Part shown: piece by piece, positions 17,842 through 25,884 of the stretch
Layout: the number at the start of each line of letters is the position of its first letter
Numbering within the stretch: position 1 is the stretch's first letter
Assembly (NCBI RefSeq): GCF_000204415.1
Contig: NC_015416.1
Location: 992,001-1,056,000 of the forward strand
DNA: 64,000 bases
Source: Methanothrix soehngenii GP6
GTDB taxonomy: Archaea > Halobacteriota > Methanosarcinia > Methanotrichales > Methanotrichaceae
Direction of reading: 5' to 3'
Translations under genes and position numbers: made by a program
The notes under the pieces: generated by a model
Databases searched by the model: none
Told to the model about the DNA's origin: nothing
Seen by the model: only the letters and a program-made list of their open reading frames with translations

Positions 17842-19121
17842 CGGGCAAGGTCAATATTCTCTTTTATTATTTTTAAGGCACAGAAATCCCCGCACATGGT
17901 ACAGACCTCTGCATCCGAGGGGGTTCTATCAGCCCGGACCAGCTTTGCAGTCTCAGGATCTATGGCCAGTTGGAACTGCTTCTCCCAGAGCATATCCCTC
18001 CGCGCCCTTCCCATATCCAGATCCTTCTGGCGATCGTTGTTCTTGATCATATCGCCTATATGGGCTGCTATCCTGGCAGTGATCGTGCCCATCCTCACAT
18101 CCTCCACATCAGGAAGAGCCAGATGCTCAGCCGGGGTGACATAGCAGATGAAGTCCGCTCCGTAGGCACTAGAGAGGCTGGCACCGATTGCCGCCACGAT
18201 ATGGTCGTATCCGGGAGCTATATCTGTGACCAGGGGGCCAAGCATATAGAAGGGCTTCTCATCAGTCATCCTCTTCATAACCAGGACGTTTGCTTCAATC
18301 TCATCGATGGGGATGTGGCCCGGCCCCTCCACTATGGTCTGAACCCCTGCCGCATGGGCTCTGTCCGCCAGCTCGGAGTTGATTATCAGTTCCTGGATCT
18401 GACCCCGATCGGTGGAGTCGTGCACCGCTCCCGCTCGAAGGCCATTGCCCAGGCTTAGGGTGACCTCATGCTCTTTAAGGATCTCCAAGAGATAATCGAA
18501 CTCCCGGTAGAGGGGATTCTCCTTCTGATTATGCAGCATCCAGCCGATCATGAAGGCCCCTCCCCGGCTGCATACGCCACCAAATCGACCGCCTTGGCGG
18601 CGGAGCCGCTCTATGCAGATGCTATTGATGCCGGTGTGGATGGCCATGAAGTTGGTTCCCAGCTTCGCCTGCTCCTCCGTCGCCCTGAAGAGGTCGTCCT
18701 CGGGCATGTCCACACCTGCTCCATACTTTCTTATGGCCTCGATGAATGCCTGGTAGAGGGGAACGCTCCCCACGCTCAATGTTGTGGCCTCAATCACCCG
18801 TCTTCTGATCTCCAGGAAGTCCCCACCTGTCGAGAGCTCCATCAGAGTGTCTGCACCGTTCGCTTCAGCGGTGCGCGCTTTTGCCACCTCCATCTCCACA
18901 TCAACGATATCGCTGCTGGTGCCGATGGAGGCGTTCACCTTGGTGCGGAGCCCCTTGCCAATGCCCACCGATCTAGTGTATCTGTAAGGGCTGCGAGGGA
19001 TGACTATCCTGCCGCTGGCTATACCTCGAAGTATGAAGTCAGGGGTCTTTCCCTCTGCCTCGGCCACTATCTTCATCTCTTCTGTCAGTCTGCCTGCTCG
19101 TGCATCATCTATCAGTCCCAT
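17838..19121 (-). CDS. thiC: Phosphomethylpyrimidine synthase ThiC
   Basis: 427 residues. ThiC is a radical SAM enzyme that rearranges aminoimidazole ribotide into the HMP-phosphate pyrimidine of thiamine. Recognisable features: NASIGTSSD near the start, EGPGHIPIDEI, PFYMLGPLVTDIAPGYDHI, and the C-terminal cysteine cluster CTMCGDFC, where Cys spacing is x2 then x3 instead of the common bacterial x2-x4. The frame extends to TTG 19145, but ATG 19121 restores the normal archaeal N-terminus and has GGTGA just upstream. No TPP riboswitch is apparent in the short leader. Confidence 0.93.
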   Translation of the reverse strand: MGLIDDARAGRLTEEMKIVAEAEGKTPDFILRGIASGRIVIPRSPYRYTRSVGIGKGLRTKVNASIGTSSDIVDVEMEVAKARTAEANGADTLMELSTGGDFLEIRRRVIEATTLSVGSVPLYQAFIEAIRKYGAGVDMPEDDLFRATEEQAKLGTNFMAIHTGINSICIERLRRQGGRFGGVCSRGGAFMIGWMLHNQKENPLYREFDYLLEILKEHEVTLSLGNGLRAGAVHDSTDRGQIQELIINSELADRAHAAGVQTIVEGPGHIPIDEIEANVLVMKRMTDEKPFYMLGPLVTDIAPGYDHIVAAIGASLSSAYGADFICYVTPAEHLALPDVEDVRMGTITARIAAHIGDMIKNNDRQKDLDMGRARRDMLWEKQFQLAIDPETAKLVRADRTPSDAEVCTMCGDFCALKIIKENIDLAR

Positions 19122-19278
19122 CTCTTCACCAGCATCAACTGACAATGTAGGGTTATTTAAGGGTGATCAACCACGCTGCTCTGGCGGGAGATGCTGCAAG
19201 CAGAATGATGAAGAAATCGTGAGGCGACACAATGGTGCCCGCCTCAGGTTCAGTATTATCCTTGACTGTTGGGATATT

Positions 19279-19938
19279 CTATTTCAGGATCTCTTTTTTG
19301 AAGGTCTCAAAGCCAATCTCTTCTATGAAATCGCCCAGGCGCTGCTTCTTGGCGTGATCCCGGTAAAAGTTGACGATCTTATCTATGCAAGAGAATACCT
19401 CATCGTCGGATAGGTTCTCTGCCAGCAACGTGCCCAGCCTTGGCTTTACCCCGCTGCTTCCGCCTACCAGAAGCCTCCATCCCTTGGCGGTGCCGATCAG
19501 GCCGATGTCCTTTACCGCGGGCTCAGCACAGGAGTTGGCGCATCCTGATACCCCCATCTTGAACTTCCAGGGAAGCTGCATTCCGTGATACTTCTCGTCC
19601 AGCTTCAGGCCCACGCCCACAGCATCCTGCTGGCCGCGCTTGCAGAACGTAGTTCCCGGACAGATTTTGATGCTGCGAACGCATAGACCTATGGCAGCCC
19701 CGGTCTTCATCCCCAGGTCCGCCCAGGCATTATCGATATCCTCAGGATCGATTCCTACTATGGCGATCCTCTGGGCAGATGTTATCTTCAAGGCCTTGGC
19801 ATGATACTTCTCCGCCACATCGGCGATCCTTCGAAGGCCGGCTGGATCGATTATGCCGCCTGCTATATGCGGTGCTATGGCAAAGGTCTCTTTGTCCCTT
19901 TGAATAATGGCACCCTTTTCCAGAATATCTTTGGACAT
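19279..19938 (-). CDS. Small siroheme/4Fe-4S sulfite or nitrite reductase-like protein
   Basis: 219 residues, far shorter than assimilatory sulfite reductases (over 500), matching the methanogen dissimilatory-sulfite-reductase-like proteins (Dsr-LP/small alSiR). It has an N-terminal ferredoxin-fold half-domain and the siroheme-cluster motif CPGTTFC followed by CANSC (C-x5-C then C-x3-C). There is no added ferredoxin domain and no F420H2 oxidase domain as in Fsr. The role in methanogens is unproven: sulfite detoxification, assimilation or tetrapyrrole-linked chemistry. ATG 19938 is preferred because AGGAG lies 8 bases upstream; an earlier TTG overlaps that site. It is a single gene. Confidence 0.87.
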   Translation of the reverse strand: MSKDILEKGAIIQRDKETFAIAPHIAGGIIDPAGLRRIADVAEKYHAKALKITSAQRIAIVGIDPEDIDNAWADLGMKTGAAIGLCVRSIKICPGTTFCKRGQQDAVGVGLKLDEKYHGMQLPWKFKMGVSGCANSCAEPAVKDIGLIGTAKGWRLLVGGSSGVKPRLGTLLAENLSDDEVFSCIDKIVNFYRDHAKKQRLGDFIEEIGFETFKKEILK

Positions 19939-20094
19939 GCTAAACAACTCCTTGATCTGAAATATTCGCTAAGAAGAGATTGGGGTTTTTAGGGCAAAAA
20001 GCTTTCCTATTGAATATGACCCATGAAATGGCTGAAGAGGAGCTCGATTGACCAAATCAGTCTCAGTTCCTCTATCAGCATCTCTCTTTTGATA

Positions 20095-20388
20095 TCATGC
20101 ATGTGCCTTTGCCTGCAATGAGGTCCCGCTGGACCTGCTCTTGCGATGGCGCGAGCGTCTTCCTGCGTACCCATCGCTTTTAACCCACTCACCGGTCTCG
20201 TCGTCCTTCTCATACTGTTCTTTTACGGCCGACCAGGCTGATTCGTGAGATGCCTTCTCGCGGGCTGTCTCATCTTCTATCTCCAGATCCTCCCAGCAGC
20301 TATTGAAGGCTTTCATGTATATGGTTTTAGCCCGGCTGGGCAGATTTCGGACGCTCTTGGGCAGCTCGCTTATATTTGCATATGGCAT
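20095..20388 (-). CDS. ChaB family protein
   Basis: 97 residues. It begins MPYANISELPKSVRNLP and carries the AKTIYMKAFN segment and SAWSAVKEQYEK, the hallmarks of ChaB. The C-terminal tail is Lys/Arg/Ser-rich, probably disordered or nucleic-acid binding. E. coli ChaB was described as a regulator of the ChaA cation antiporter, but ChaB proteins occur widely without ChaA and their function is uncertain. AGGAGGTG, a near-perfect ribosome binding site, lies 8 bases before the ATG. Confidence 0.85.
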   Translation of the reverse strand: MPYANISELPKSVRNLPSRAKTIYMKAFNSCWEDLEIEDETAREKASHESAWSAVKEQYEKDDETGEWVKSDGYAGRRSRHRKSRSSGTSLQAKAHA

Positions 20389-20635
20389 CTAATACACCTC
20401 CTGTATGTGTTTAGCTCATGATGGCTCTATATTTCTAATAGCCTGGTTAAAAGGTTTTGGGCGGATCTGCTTTCCAGGCGGATTTAGACTAAAAGAATAT
20501 TTATTGTTAATAAAAAAGGTTTGAGCCGAATATGGTTGCGGCCTGCATGGTGCAACGGACCGCAGCAATTCAGCCCGATCGGGTGCAAAACACGATTCCT
20601 TATGAACCCGTCTTTTGCCGCCCTGAAATCCGTCC

Positions 20636-21472
20636 CTACTTTCTCATGGCCGCTTTGGCCTCTTCCAGCCTTGCCAAGGCTGCGGCCCTATCCGCCTCTG
20701 CCTTTTCTTGGCGAGATTGAGATTGATTTAGACCTGATGCGGTCTGTGTCACAGCTGCGGTCGCCCCGGTGCTTGCAGAACCATCCACGGCGTCGGCTTC
20801 ATCCATTGAGGCTTCAGCGGAGGCTGTGGCACCAGTGGTGGTCGCTGCTCCATCGGCAATCGCTGTGGTGTCCGTGCAGAAGCCGGGGGGGATGGGGGTT
20901 AAGCTCTCGTCGACGGTTATGTTCATATAACTCAGAAAATTGAATAATGTATACTCATCCAGGTTGATGTCCATCACTATCAGTGCCGCCGTCTGGTTGG
21001 TGGGCTGGTAGGCAGCTAATAATTTCGGCCCCAGTGCTCCCCAAATGGCAGGCTTGTCAGCGATAAAAAGCTCGTTTTCGCTATAGTTCACCAGTGTTAT
21101 GCTCTCATCAGCAGTGGCGAGCAGGGATTTCAATCCCTCTGCATCGAGAAGTACCTCCGGAGGCTGGCAGGGATATAATAGAAAGATATCGACTGCACTT
21201 CCATTCAGGAGAAAGGATGTCTTAATGTCCTTTCCGCCAGGATAATTCAATGTCTCCTGCTCGACTGGCTTTGCTTCTGCTGCCGAGGGAACGAGAGTGA
21301 CAAACTCTGCATAGTTATTCACTTCGTCGCCAATGGGCATTCTCAAGGGGGCTAAACTCTCCTCTATATCATCCTGGGCAGCAGCAGGATTAGCTGCCAG
21401 AAGGCCAAGCACTATACATAGGGAGATCACAAATCCTATATCTGCTGGCCTGCATGGTATCGCAATCTTCAT
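20636..21472 (-). CDS. Secreted protein of unknown function with Ala/Thr-rich C-terminal region
   Basis: 278 residues. There is a signal peptide at residues 1-33 (IGFVISLCIVLGLLAANPAAA). A globular domain of about 170 residues has two cysteines (YPCQPPE, PPGFCTD). An Ala/Thr/Ser-rich low-complexity linker follows (about 205-250), then a charged Glu/Ala/Arg helix at the C-terminus. No PGF-CTERM or membrane anchor is seen. I do not recognise the family. It is transcribed away from the lamin-tail genes across a 273-bp AT-rich spacer. Confidence 0.68.
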   Translation of the reverse strand: MKIAIPCRPADIGFVISLCIVLGLLAANPAAAQDDIEESLAPLRMPIGDEVNNYAEFVTLVPSAAEAKPVEQETLNYPGGKDIKTSFLLNGSAVDIFLLYPCQPPEVLLDAEGLKSLLATADESITLVNYSENELFIADKPAIWGALGPKLLAAYQPTNQTAALIVMDINLDEYTLFNFLSYMNITVDESLTPIPPGFCTDTTAIADGAATTTGATASAEASMDEADAVDGSASTGATAAVTQTASGLNQSQSRQEKAEADRAAALARLEEAKAAMRK

Positions 21473-21745
21473 TCACTCCACCTCATTGCTATTTCCATTA
21501 TCTTCCTTTCGATTACTGTGGGTTTATATGCGCCAGTTTATAACTCTCTAACTATATAGCATTTTCCCGATTTATAGCGAATTTTTCCCATGAATATATC
21601 GATAATGCCGTGACTGCGATACGATAATATACTGAAACCTATCCCTGACAATATCGAAATCGTTCGTGGCATCTTCGCAAAGGGAAAGTACAGGAAATCT
21701 CCCTTGCGATCATTAGTCGAAAAAAGAGCATGGAGGAGATAAGAG

Positions 21746-22213
21746 TTGAAATCAATCTTGAAGGCAACCTGTCTAGCCGCTGCATTGATGATCCTCGCCT
21801 GCAGCGCGATGGCATCGGTGGTCGTAAATGAGATAGAGCTGAACCCTCCGGAGGGGGGAGCGGAATGGATCGAGCTTTTTAACTCCGGAAACGAGAGCGT
21901 CGACATAAGCAGCTGGACGGCCATCATCACCGATGGCAGCTGGAAGGGAGAATTCTCCCCTGTACCCCTGGGTACGATTCTTCCCGCAGGAGGATTCTAT
22001 GTCCTGGATGGCCAGGAATCCTGGAACCATACTGACGGAGGATACTGCACCCTCTATAGTGCATCTGGTGAGGAGGTAGACAGGACCGCCCTTCGCCTGG
22101 ATAGCTTGGGAAACGACTTTACCTATGGCAGGAATCCGGACGGATACGATACGAACACCGATGGCGACTGGGGTCTGGCTTCTGCCACCCGTGGTGCGAC
22201 CAATGTGCGCTGA
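21746..22213 (+). CDS. Secreted lamin-tail-domain (LTD) protein 1
   Basis: 155 residues. The signal peptide (ATCLAAALMILACSAMAS) is followed by a single LTD immunoglobulin-like fold: VVVNEIELNPPEGGAEWIEL, SVDISSWTAI, LPAGGFYVLDG, FTYGRNPDG. The start is TTG 21746 with a strong GGAGGAGAT site 5 bases upstream. LTD modules in prokaryotes are usually extracellular, often with nucleases or adhesins; here the module stands alone. A paralogue follows 35 bp downstream. Confidence 0.85.
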   Translation: MKSILKATCLAAALMILACSAMASVVVNEIELNPPEGGAEWIELFNSGNESVDISSWTAIITDGSWKGEFSPVPLGTILPAGGFYVLDGQESWNHTDGGYCTLYSASGEEVDRTALRLDSLGNDFTYGRNPDGYDTNTDGDWGLASATRGATNVR

Positions 22214-22248
22214 GCGGTCATATGCTGCAGTTTTGGGATTGAGGGATC

Positions 22249-22767
22249 TTGGAATCTAAGGATAAATCAAAATGGAGGATGACGACACGTCCGGCATCAA
22301 GAGGCGGCATCAGAGCGTCTCTGGCCTTTTTATGCCTGCTGGCATTCTCAGCCTCTGGAATCTGCGACGTGGTCATAAACGAGATTGAACTGAGCGCGCC
22401 CCATAACGAAACTGTGTGGGTGGAGCTCTACAATGCGGGTGATGACCCTGTGGACCTTACCGGCTGGACGGTGCAGATCGAAGACGGGGCCTGGAAGGGT
22501 ATCATTCCTCTGCAGGGAATCATAGATCCCCTGGGATTCAAGGTGGCGAAGGGCAAGGACGCCTGGGCGACAACTGGCAACGGTACAGTCTATCTGTATG
22601 ATGCCCTTGGAGAGAATATGGATCGAGTATATCCCCAGAGCGACCAGAGCCACTCTCACTTCGCTTATGGCCGGATCCCGGACGGCAGGAGGAGGGGCAC
22701 CAGTGCAGACTTCGCCTTCCTGAGGGCAAGCATCGGCATGTCCAATGGCAGAGAGGTGCAAAAATAA
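22249..22767 (+). CDS. Secreted lamin-tail-domain (LTD) protein 2
   Basis: 172 residues, paralogous to the preceding gene (shared VVINEIEL, DLTGWTVQIEDGAWKG, FAYGRIPDGRRRG). Its N-terminal extension is longer and basic before the hydrophobic signal core ASLAFLCLLAFSASGIC; the Cys at the end of the core could suit lipidation but is not a proven lipobox. I use the TTG 22249 start after GAGGGATC. The tandem pair probably arose by duplication and was kept with divergent surfaces. Confidence 0.82.
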   Translation: MESKDKSKWRMTTRPASRGGIRASLAFLCLLAFSASGICDVVINEIELSAPHNETVWVELYNAGDDPVDLTGWTVQIEDGAWKGIIPLQGIIDPLGFKVAKGKDAWATTGNGTVYLYDALGENMDRVYPQSDQSHSHFAYGRIPDGRRRGTSADFAFLRASIGMSNGREVQK

Positions 22768-22820
22768 ATATAATCGAGATCAGGGCGGGAGACGAAAATA
22801 GCAGGGGATTTGAGAAAGGA

Positions 22821-23014
22821 GGGGCCTCGCTGTTTCATATGGGTGAGATGGAAATCTGAAGCCTAATCCAAGTAATCGCCAAAATGCCGAGATATCGCCA
22901 TTTATGAATAATCTCAATACCAATCTTCCATCAGGTCGGAATTCCAAGGGGGAGTCATACCCGGAGAATGAAAATCGCTATCCTGAGGTTACCCATATGA
23001 AACAGCGAAGAGCT
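22821..23014. repeat. Inverted-repeat element type B, copy 1 (long form)
   Basis: 194 bp. The terminal inverted repeat TCGCTGTTTCATATGGGT (18 bp) is exact against ACCCATATGAAACAGCGA at the right end. The right outer end AGCGAAGAGCT matches the end of the type A elements. The middle contains about 90 extra bases absent from copy 2. It lies 49 bp beyond the 3' end of the CARDB repeat gene. Confidence 0.85.
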
Positions 23015-23063
23015 AAAAAAAGAGATGATAGGGCCAGGATCCAATCTCGATTCGGCCACATTC

Positions 23064-24641
23064 TCAGGGATGGTTCACGCTGATGGGCTTGAGGAAGATG
23101 TTGTTTGCCTCATCGCTTTCCGCCACAACTCCGCCGGAATCGACCAAAACCTTGGTATTGATGTTAGCATACCAGCTGGGGTAGCCGTCATAGGTGCAAG
23201 TCAATATCTTTCCGCCTCGTGCCACCAATCCATCCACTTCCCAGCTGCATCCCAGATTCCGGTAGTTCTCCCCGGGCCACCACTGGACACTGAACGGACC
23301 GGATGAGCCGGTGCCCTGGTTGTAAACTCCAAGCCTCACAGTTACCGGCGATCCCTGAACTGGCGTTTCGGGATTCAGTGAGAACTCGCTGACAAATAGG
23401 TCAGGAGATCCCGACGCCGACCCAGGTCCAACCGGTCCCGGCGATCCTGCGCCAGGCTTGCTCACGCTGATGGGCTTGAGGAAGATGTTGTTTGCCTCAT
23501 CGCTTTCCGCCACAACTCCGCCGGAGTCGACCAAAACCTTGGTATTGATGTTAGCATACCAGCTGGGGTAGCCGTCATAGGTGCAAGTCAATATCTTTCC
23601 GCCTCGTGCCACCAATCCATCCACTTCCCAGCTGCATCCCAGATTCCGGTAGTTCTCCCCGGGCCACCACTGGACACTGAACGGACCGGATGAGCCGGTG
23701 CCCTGGTTGTAAACTCCAAGCCTCACAGTTACCGGAGATCCCTGAACTGGCGTTTCGGGATTCAGTGAGAACTCGCTGACAAATAGGTCAGGAGAGCCAG
23801 ACGCCGACCCAGGTCCAACCGGTCCCGGCGATCCTGCGCCAGGCTTGCTCACGCTGATGGGCTTGAGGAAGATGTTGTTTGCCTCATCGCTTTCCGCCAC
23901 AACTCCGCCGGAGTCGACCAAAACCTTGGTATTGATGTTAGCATACCAGCTGGGGTAGCCGTCGTAGGTGCAAGTCAATATCTTTCCGCCTCGTGCCACC
24001 AATCCATCCACTTCCCAGCTGCATCCCAGATTCCGGTAGTTTTCACCAGGCCACCACTGGACACTGAACGGACCGGATGAGCCGGTGCCCTGGTTGTAAA
24101 CTCCAAGCCTCACAGTTACCGGAGATCCCTGAACTGGCGTTTCGGGATTCAGTGAGAACTCGCTGACAAATAGGTCAGGAGAGCCAGACGCCGACCCAGG
24201 TCCAACCGGTCCCGGCGATCCTGCGCCAGGCTTGCTCACGCTGATGGGCTTGAGGAAGATGTTGTTTGCCTCATCGCTTTCCGCCACAACTCCGCCGGAG
24301 TCGACCAAAACCTTGGTATTGATGTTAGCATACCAGCTGGGGTAGCCGTCGTAGGTGCAAGTCAATATCTTTCCGCCTCGTGCCACCAATCCATCCACTT
24401 CCCAGCTGCATCCCAGATTCCGGTAGTTTTCACCAGGCCACCACTGGACACTGAACGGACCGGATGAGCCGGTGCCCTGGTTGTAAACTCCAAGCCTCAC
24501 AGTTACCGGAGATCCCTGAACTGGCGTTTCGGGATTCAGTGAGAACTCGCTGACAAATAGGTCAGGAGCTGCCTCGGCCATAAACATTGAGAGCCAAGCC
24601 ACCAGGCCTATAACCAGAAAATATCTATTTAGTCCTTTCAT
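23064..24641 (-). CDS. Secreted protein made of four near-identical CARDB repeats
   Basis: 525 residues. The signal peptide (YFLVIGLVAWLSMFMAEA) is followed by four CARDB-type beta-sandwich modules, each starting PDLFVSEFSLNPETPVQG. Each contains two cysteines (LGCSWEVDG, LTCTYDGYP), likely a disulfide, and ends with DEANNIFLKPISV. Modules are joined by a Gly/Pro/Ser linker. There is no C-terminal anchor, so it is probably released or bound non-covalently to the sheath. ATG 24641 is used because GGTGAT lies directly upstream; the frame extends 4 codons further to a TTG. It is bracketed by type B elements at 22821-23014 and 24893-24996. Confidence 0.85.
   Translation of the reverse strand: MKGLNRYFLVIGLVAWLSMFMAEAAPDLFVSEFSLNPETPVQGSPVTVRLGVYNQGTGSSGPFSVQWWPGENYRNLGCSWEVDGLVARGGKILTCTYDGYPSWYANINTKVLVDSGGVVAESDEANNIFLKPISVSKPGAGSPGPVGPGSASGSPDLFVSEFSLNPETPVQGSPVTVRLGVYNQGTGSSGPFSVQWWPGENYRNLGCSWEVDGLVARGGKILTCTYDGYPSWYANINTKVLVDSGGVVAESDEANNIFLKPISVSKPGAGSPGPVGPGSASGSPDLFVSEFSLNPETPVQGSPVTVRLGVYNQGTGSSGPFSVQWWPGENYRNLGCSWEVDGLVARGGKILTCTYDGYPSWYANINTKVLVDSGGVVAESDEANNIFLKPISVSKPGAGSPGPVGPGSASGSPDLFVSEFSLNPETPVQGSPVTVRLGVYNQGTGSSGPFSVQWWPGENYRNLGCSWEVDGLVARGGKILTCTYDGYPSWYANINTKVLVDSGGVVAESDEANNIFLKPISVNHP
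23074..24600 (-). repeat. Four tandem 387-bp coding repeats
   Basis: The repeat unit is 387 bp (129 codons); the same phase recurs at 23461, 23848 and 24235. Copies differ at only a handful of bases, for example ggcgatcc versus ggagatcc and cgtcatagg versus cgtcgtagg, which is evidence of recent expansion or gene conversion. Such an array is prone to copy-number change. Confidence 0.95.
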
Positions 24642-24892
24642 ATTTATCACCAAAGATTGCTCAGTCGAATGTCCATGTCATGCTGTTCGCTTATCTTAAT
24701 CTGACAACATCGCTCCGACCACGACGACATACTAACAGGTTCCTGATCGAGAGATGATTGAAGTGCGGCTTCAGTTTCAGTTAGATTATTGCTCTGAATT
24801 GCCCAGGAGCATTCCTTAAAATGTTATCTTGATGATCATTTATTAATGTTTTGCACTGAAGCGCCGGAGCCTTCGGAGAAGGCTCAATTTCT

Positions 24893-24996
24893 GGTTCCTC
24901 ACTGTTTTGTATGGATGAGATGGAAATCTGAAGCCTAATCCAATCAAGAATGAAAATCGTTATCCTGAGGTTACCCATATGAAACAGCGAAGAGCC
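24893..24996. repeat. Inverted-repeat element type B, copy 2 (short form)
   Basis: 104 bp. Left end GGTTCCTCACTGTTTTGTATGGAT, in pieces, mirrors the right end ACCCATATGAAAC and AGCGAAGAGCC with a few mismatches. The internal block GAGATGGAAATCTGAAGCC is shared with copy 1 in the same orientation. It lies about 250 bp upstream of the CARDB gene start. Confidence 0.82.
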
Positions 24997-25023
24997 AGCA
25001 CGATGGTTTTACGGTTTCGGCTC

Positions 25024-25881
25024 TCATTCTATCAACAGGGTATAGGCCATATCCCTCTTGAATCTCTTTGTATGTTCGCTCTTGTTGATTATATTTCCCT
25101 GGACATCCCTTTGGGAGATGCTGATGGTGTGCGTCTTGTCTGCACTTAGAGTGAAGCTGGCAACGCCATCAATAGACCCATCTCCCACATCGCTGCTGTA
25201 GAAGGCCCCGTCCAGATAGACGTCATATCCTTTTATCCTCTCGCTCTTTATCGTCACCATTGCCCTTCCAGTGGAAATGGTCCCTACATCCAATGGCGAG
25301 ACTGAAGCGTTATCGGACTTTGCGACCAGGTCCAAGATCAGGGCATTACCAGGCTCGCTCTTCCGAGCTGCTATCATGAAGTATCGCCCCTCTTCCTCTG
25401 CCCTCAGCCTGAGGAGATGATATCCTTCAAGGAGATTGAAGCTCCAGCGATCTCGTGTGCCGCTGGCATAAGAGATCAAATAGACGTCCACTTCGCCATA
25501 CTCGGGCATATAAATGATTATATCCACATCCTCTCCCTGGATGGCTTTGAGGTAGTGGCTCCACTGCAAGTCATTTCGAATCCAGAGCTGGCATGAGAAT
25601 GGCAGGGATGCGAGCTCCGAGAAGTTCAGAAGATGCGATCCGATATTAAGCGAAGGAGTCTCGGCATCGCCCGGATTGAAGGCCAGAGGAGCAGATAGCT
25701 TTGTGGCCATTTTCTCATCCGCCCCTGTCTCATCGCTGACCCAAGGGGCTTCTGTCCAGCTATAATTGGACTTGGGCAAGGCTTGAGCCGATGCAGCCAG
25801 GAGCAGGAGCAGGATCACAATCATCAGACCGATCAATTCTCGAAGGGGGATGGAGATTGGATGCAGGCGCAAGCGTCCCAT
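25024..25881 (-). CDS. Secreted or membrane-anchored protein of unknown function
   Basis: 285 residues. An N-terminal hydrophobic segment (LIGLMIVILLLLLAASAQA) acts as signal peptide or anchor. A beta-rich ectodomain follows, with the later part (about 205-285) reading like a PEGA-type module (GYDVYLDGAFYSSDVGDG, ADKTHTISISQRD). The start lies 3 bp after the argS stop, so it is in the argS operon although functionally unrelated. I do not recognise a specific family. Confidence 0.68.
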   Translation of the reverse strand: MGRLRLHPISIPLRELIGLMIVILLLLLAASAQALPKSNYSWTEAPWVSDETGADEKMATKLSAPLAFNPGDAETPSLNIGSHLLNFSELASLPFSCQLWIRNDLQWSHYLKAIQGEDVDIIIYMPEYGEVDVYLISYASGTRDRWSFNLLEGYHLLRLRAEEEGRYFMIAARKSEPGNALILDLVAKSDNASVSPLDVGTISTGRAMVTIKSERIKGYDVYLDGAFYSSDVGDGSIDGVASFTLSADKTHTISISQRDVQGNIINKSEHTKRFKRDMAYTLLIE

Positions 25882-25884
25882 GGC

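Noticed and set aside
18468-19142. 224-codon plus-strand frame opposite thiC
   Set aside because: Antisense of a strongly conserved gene; no family, no binding site.
23064-24641. CRISPR-like appearance of the repeated block
   Set aside because: Repeats are 387 bp, contiguous and in frame; they are protein modules, not CRISPR repeats with spacers.
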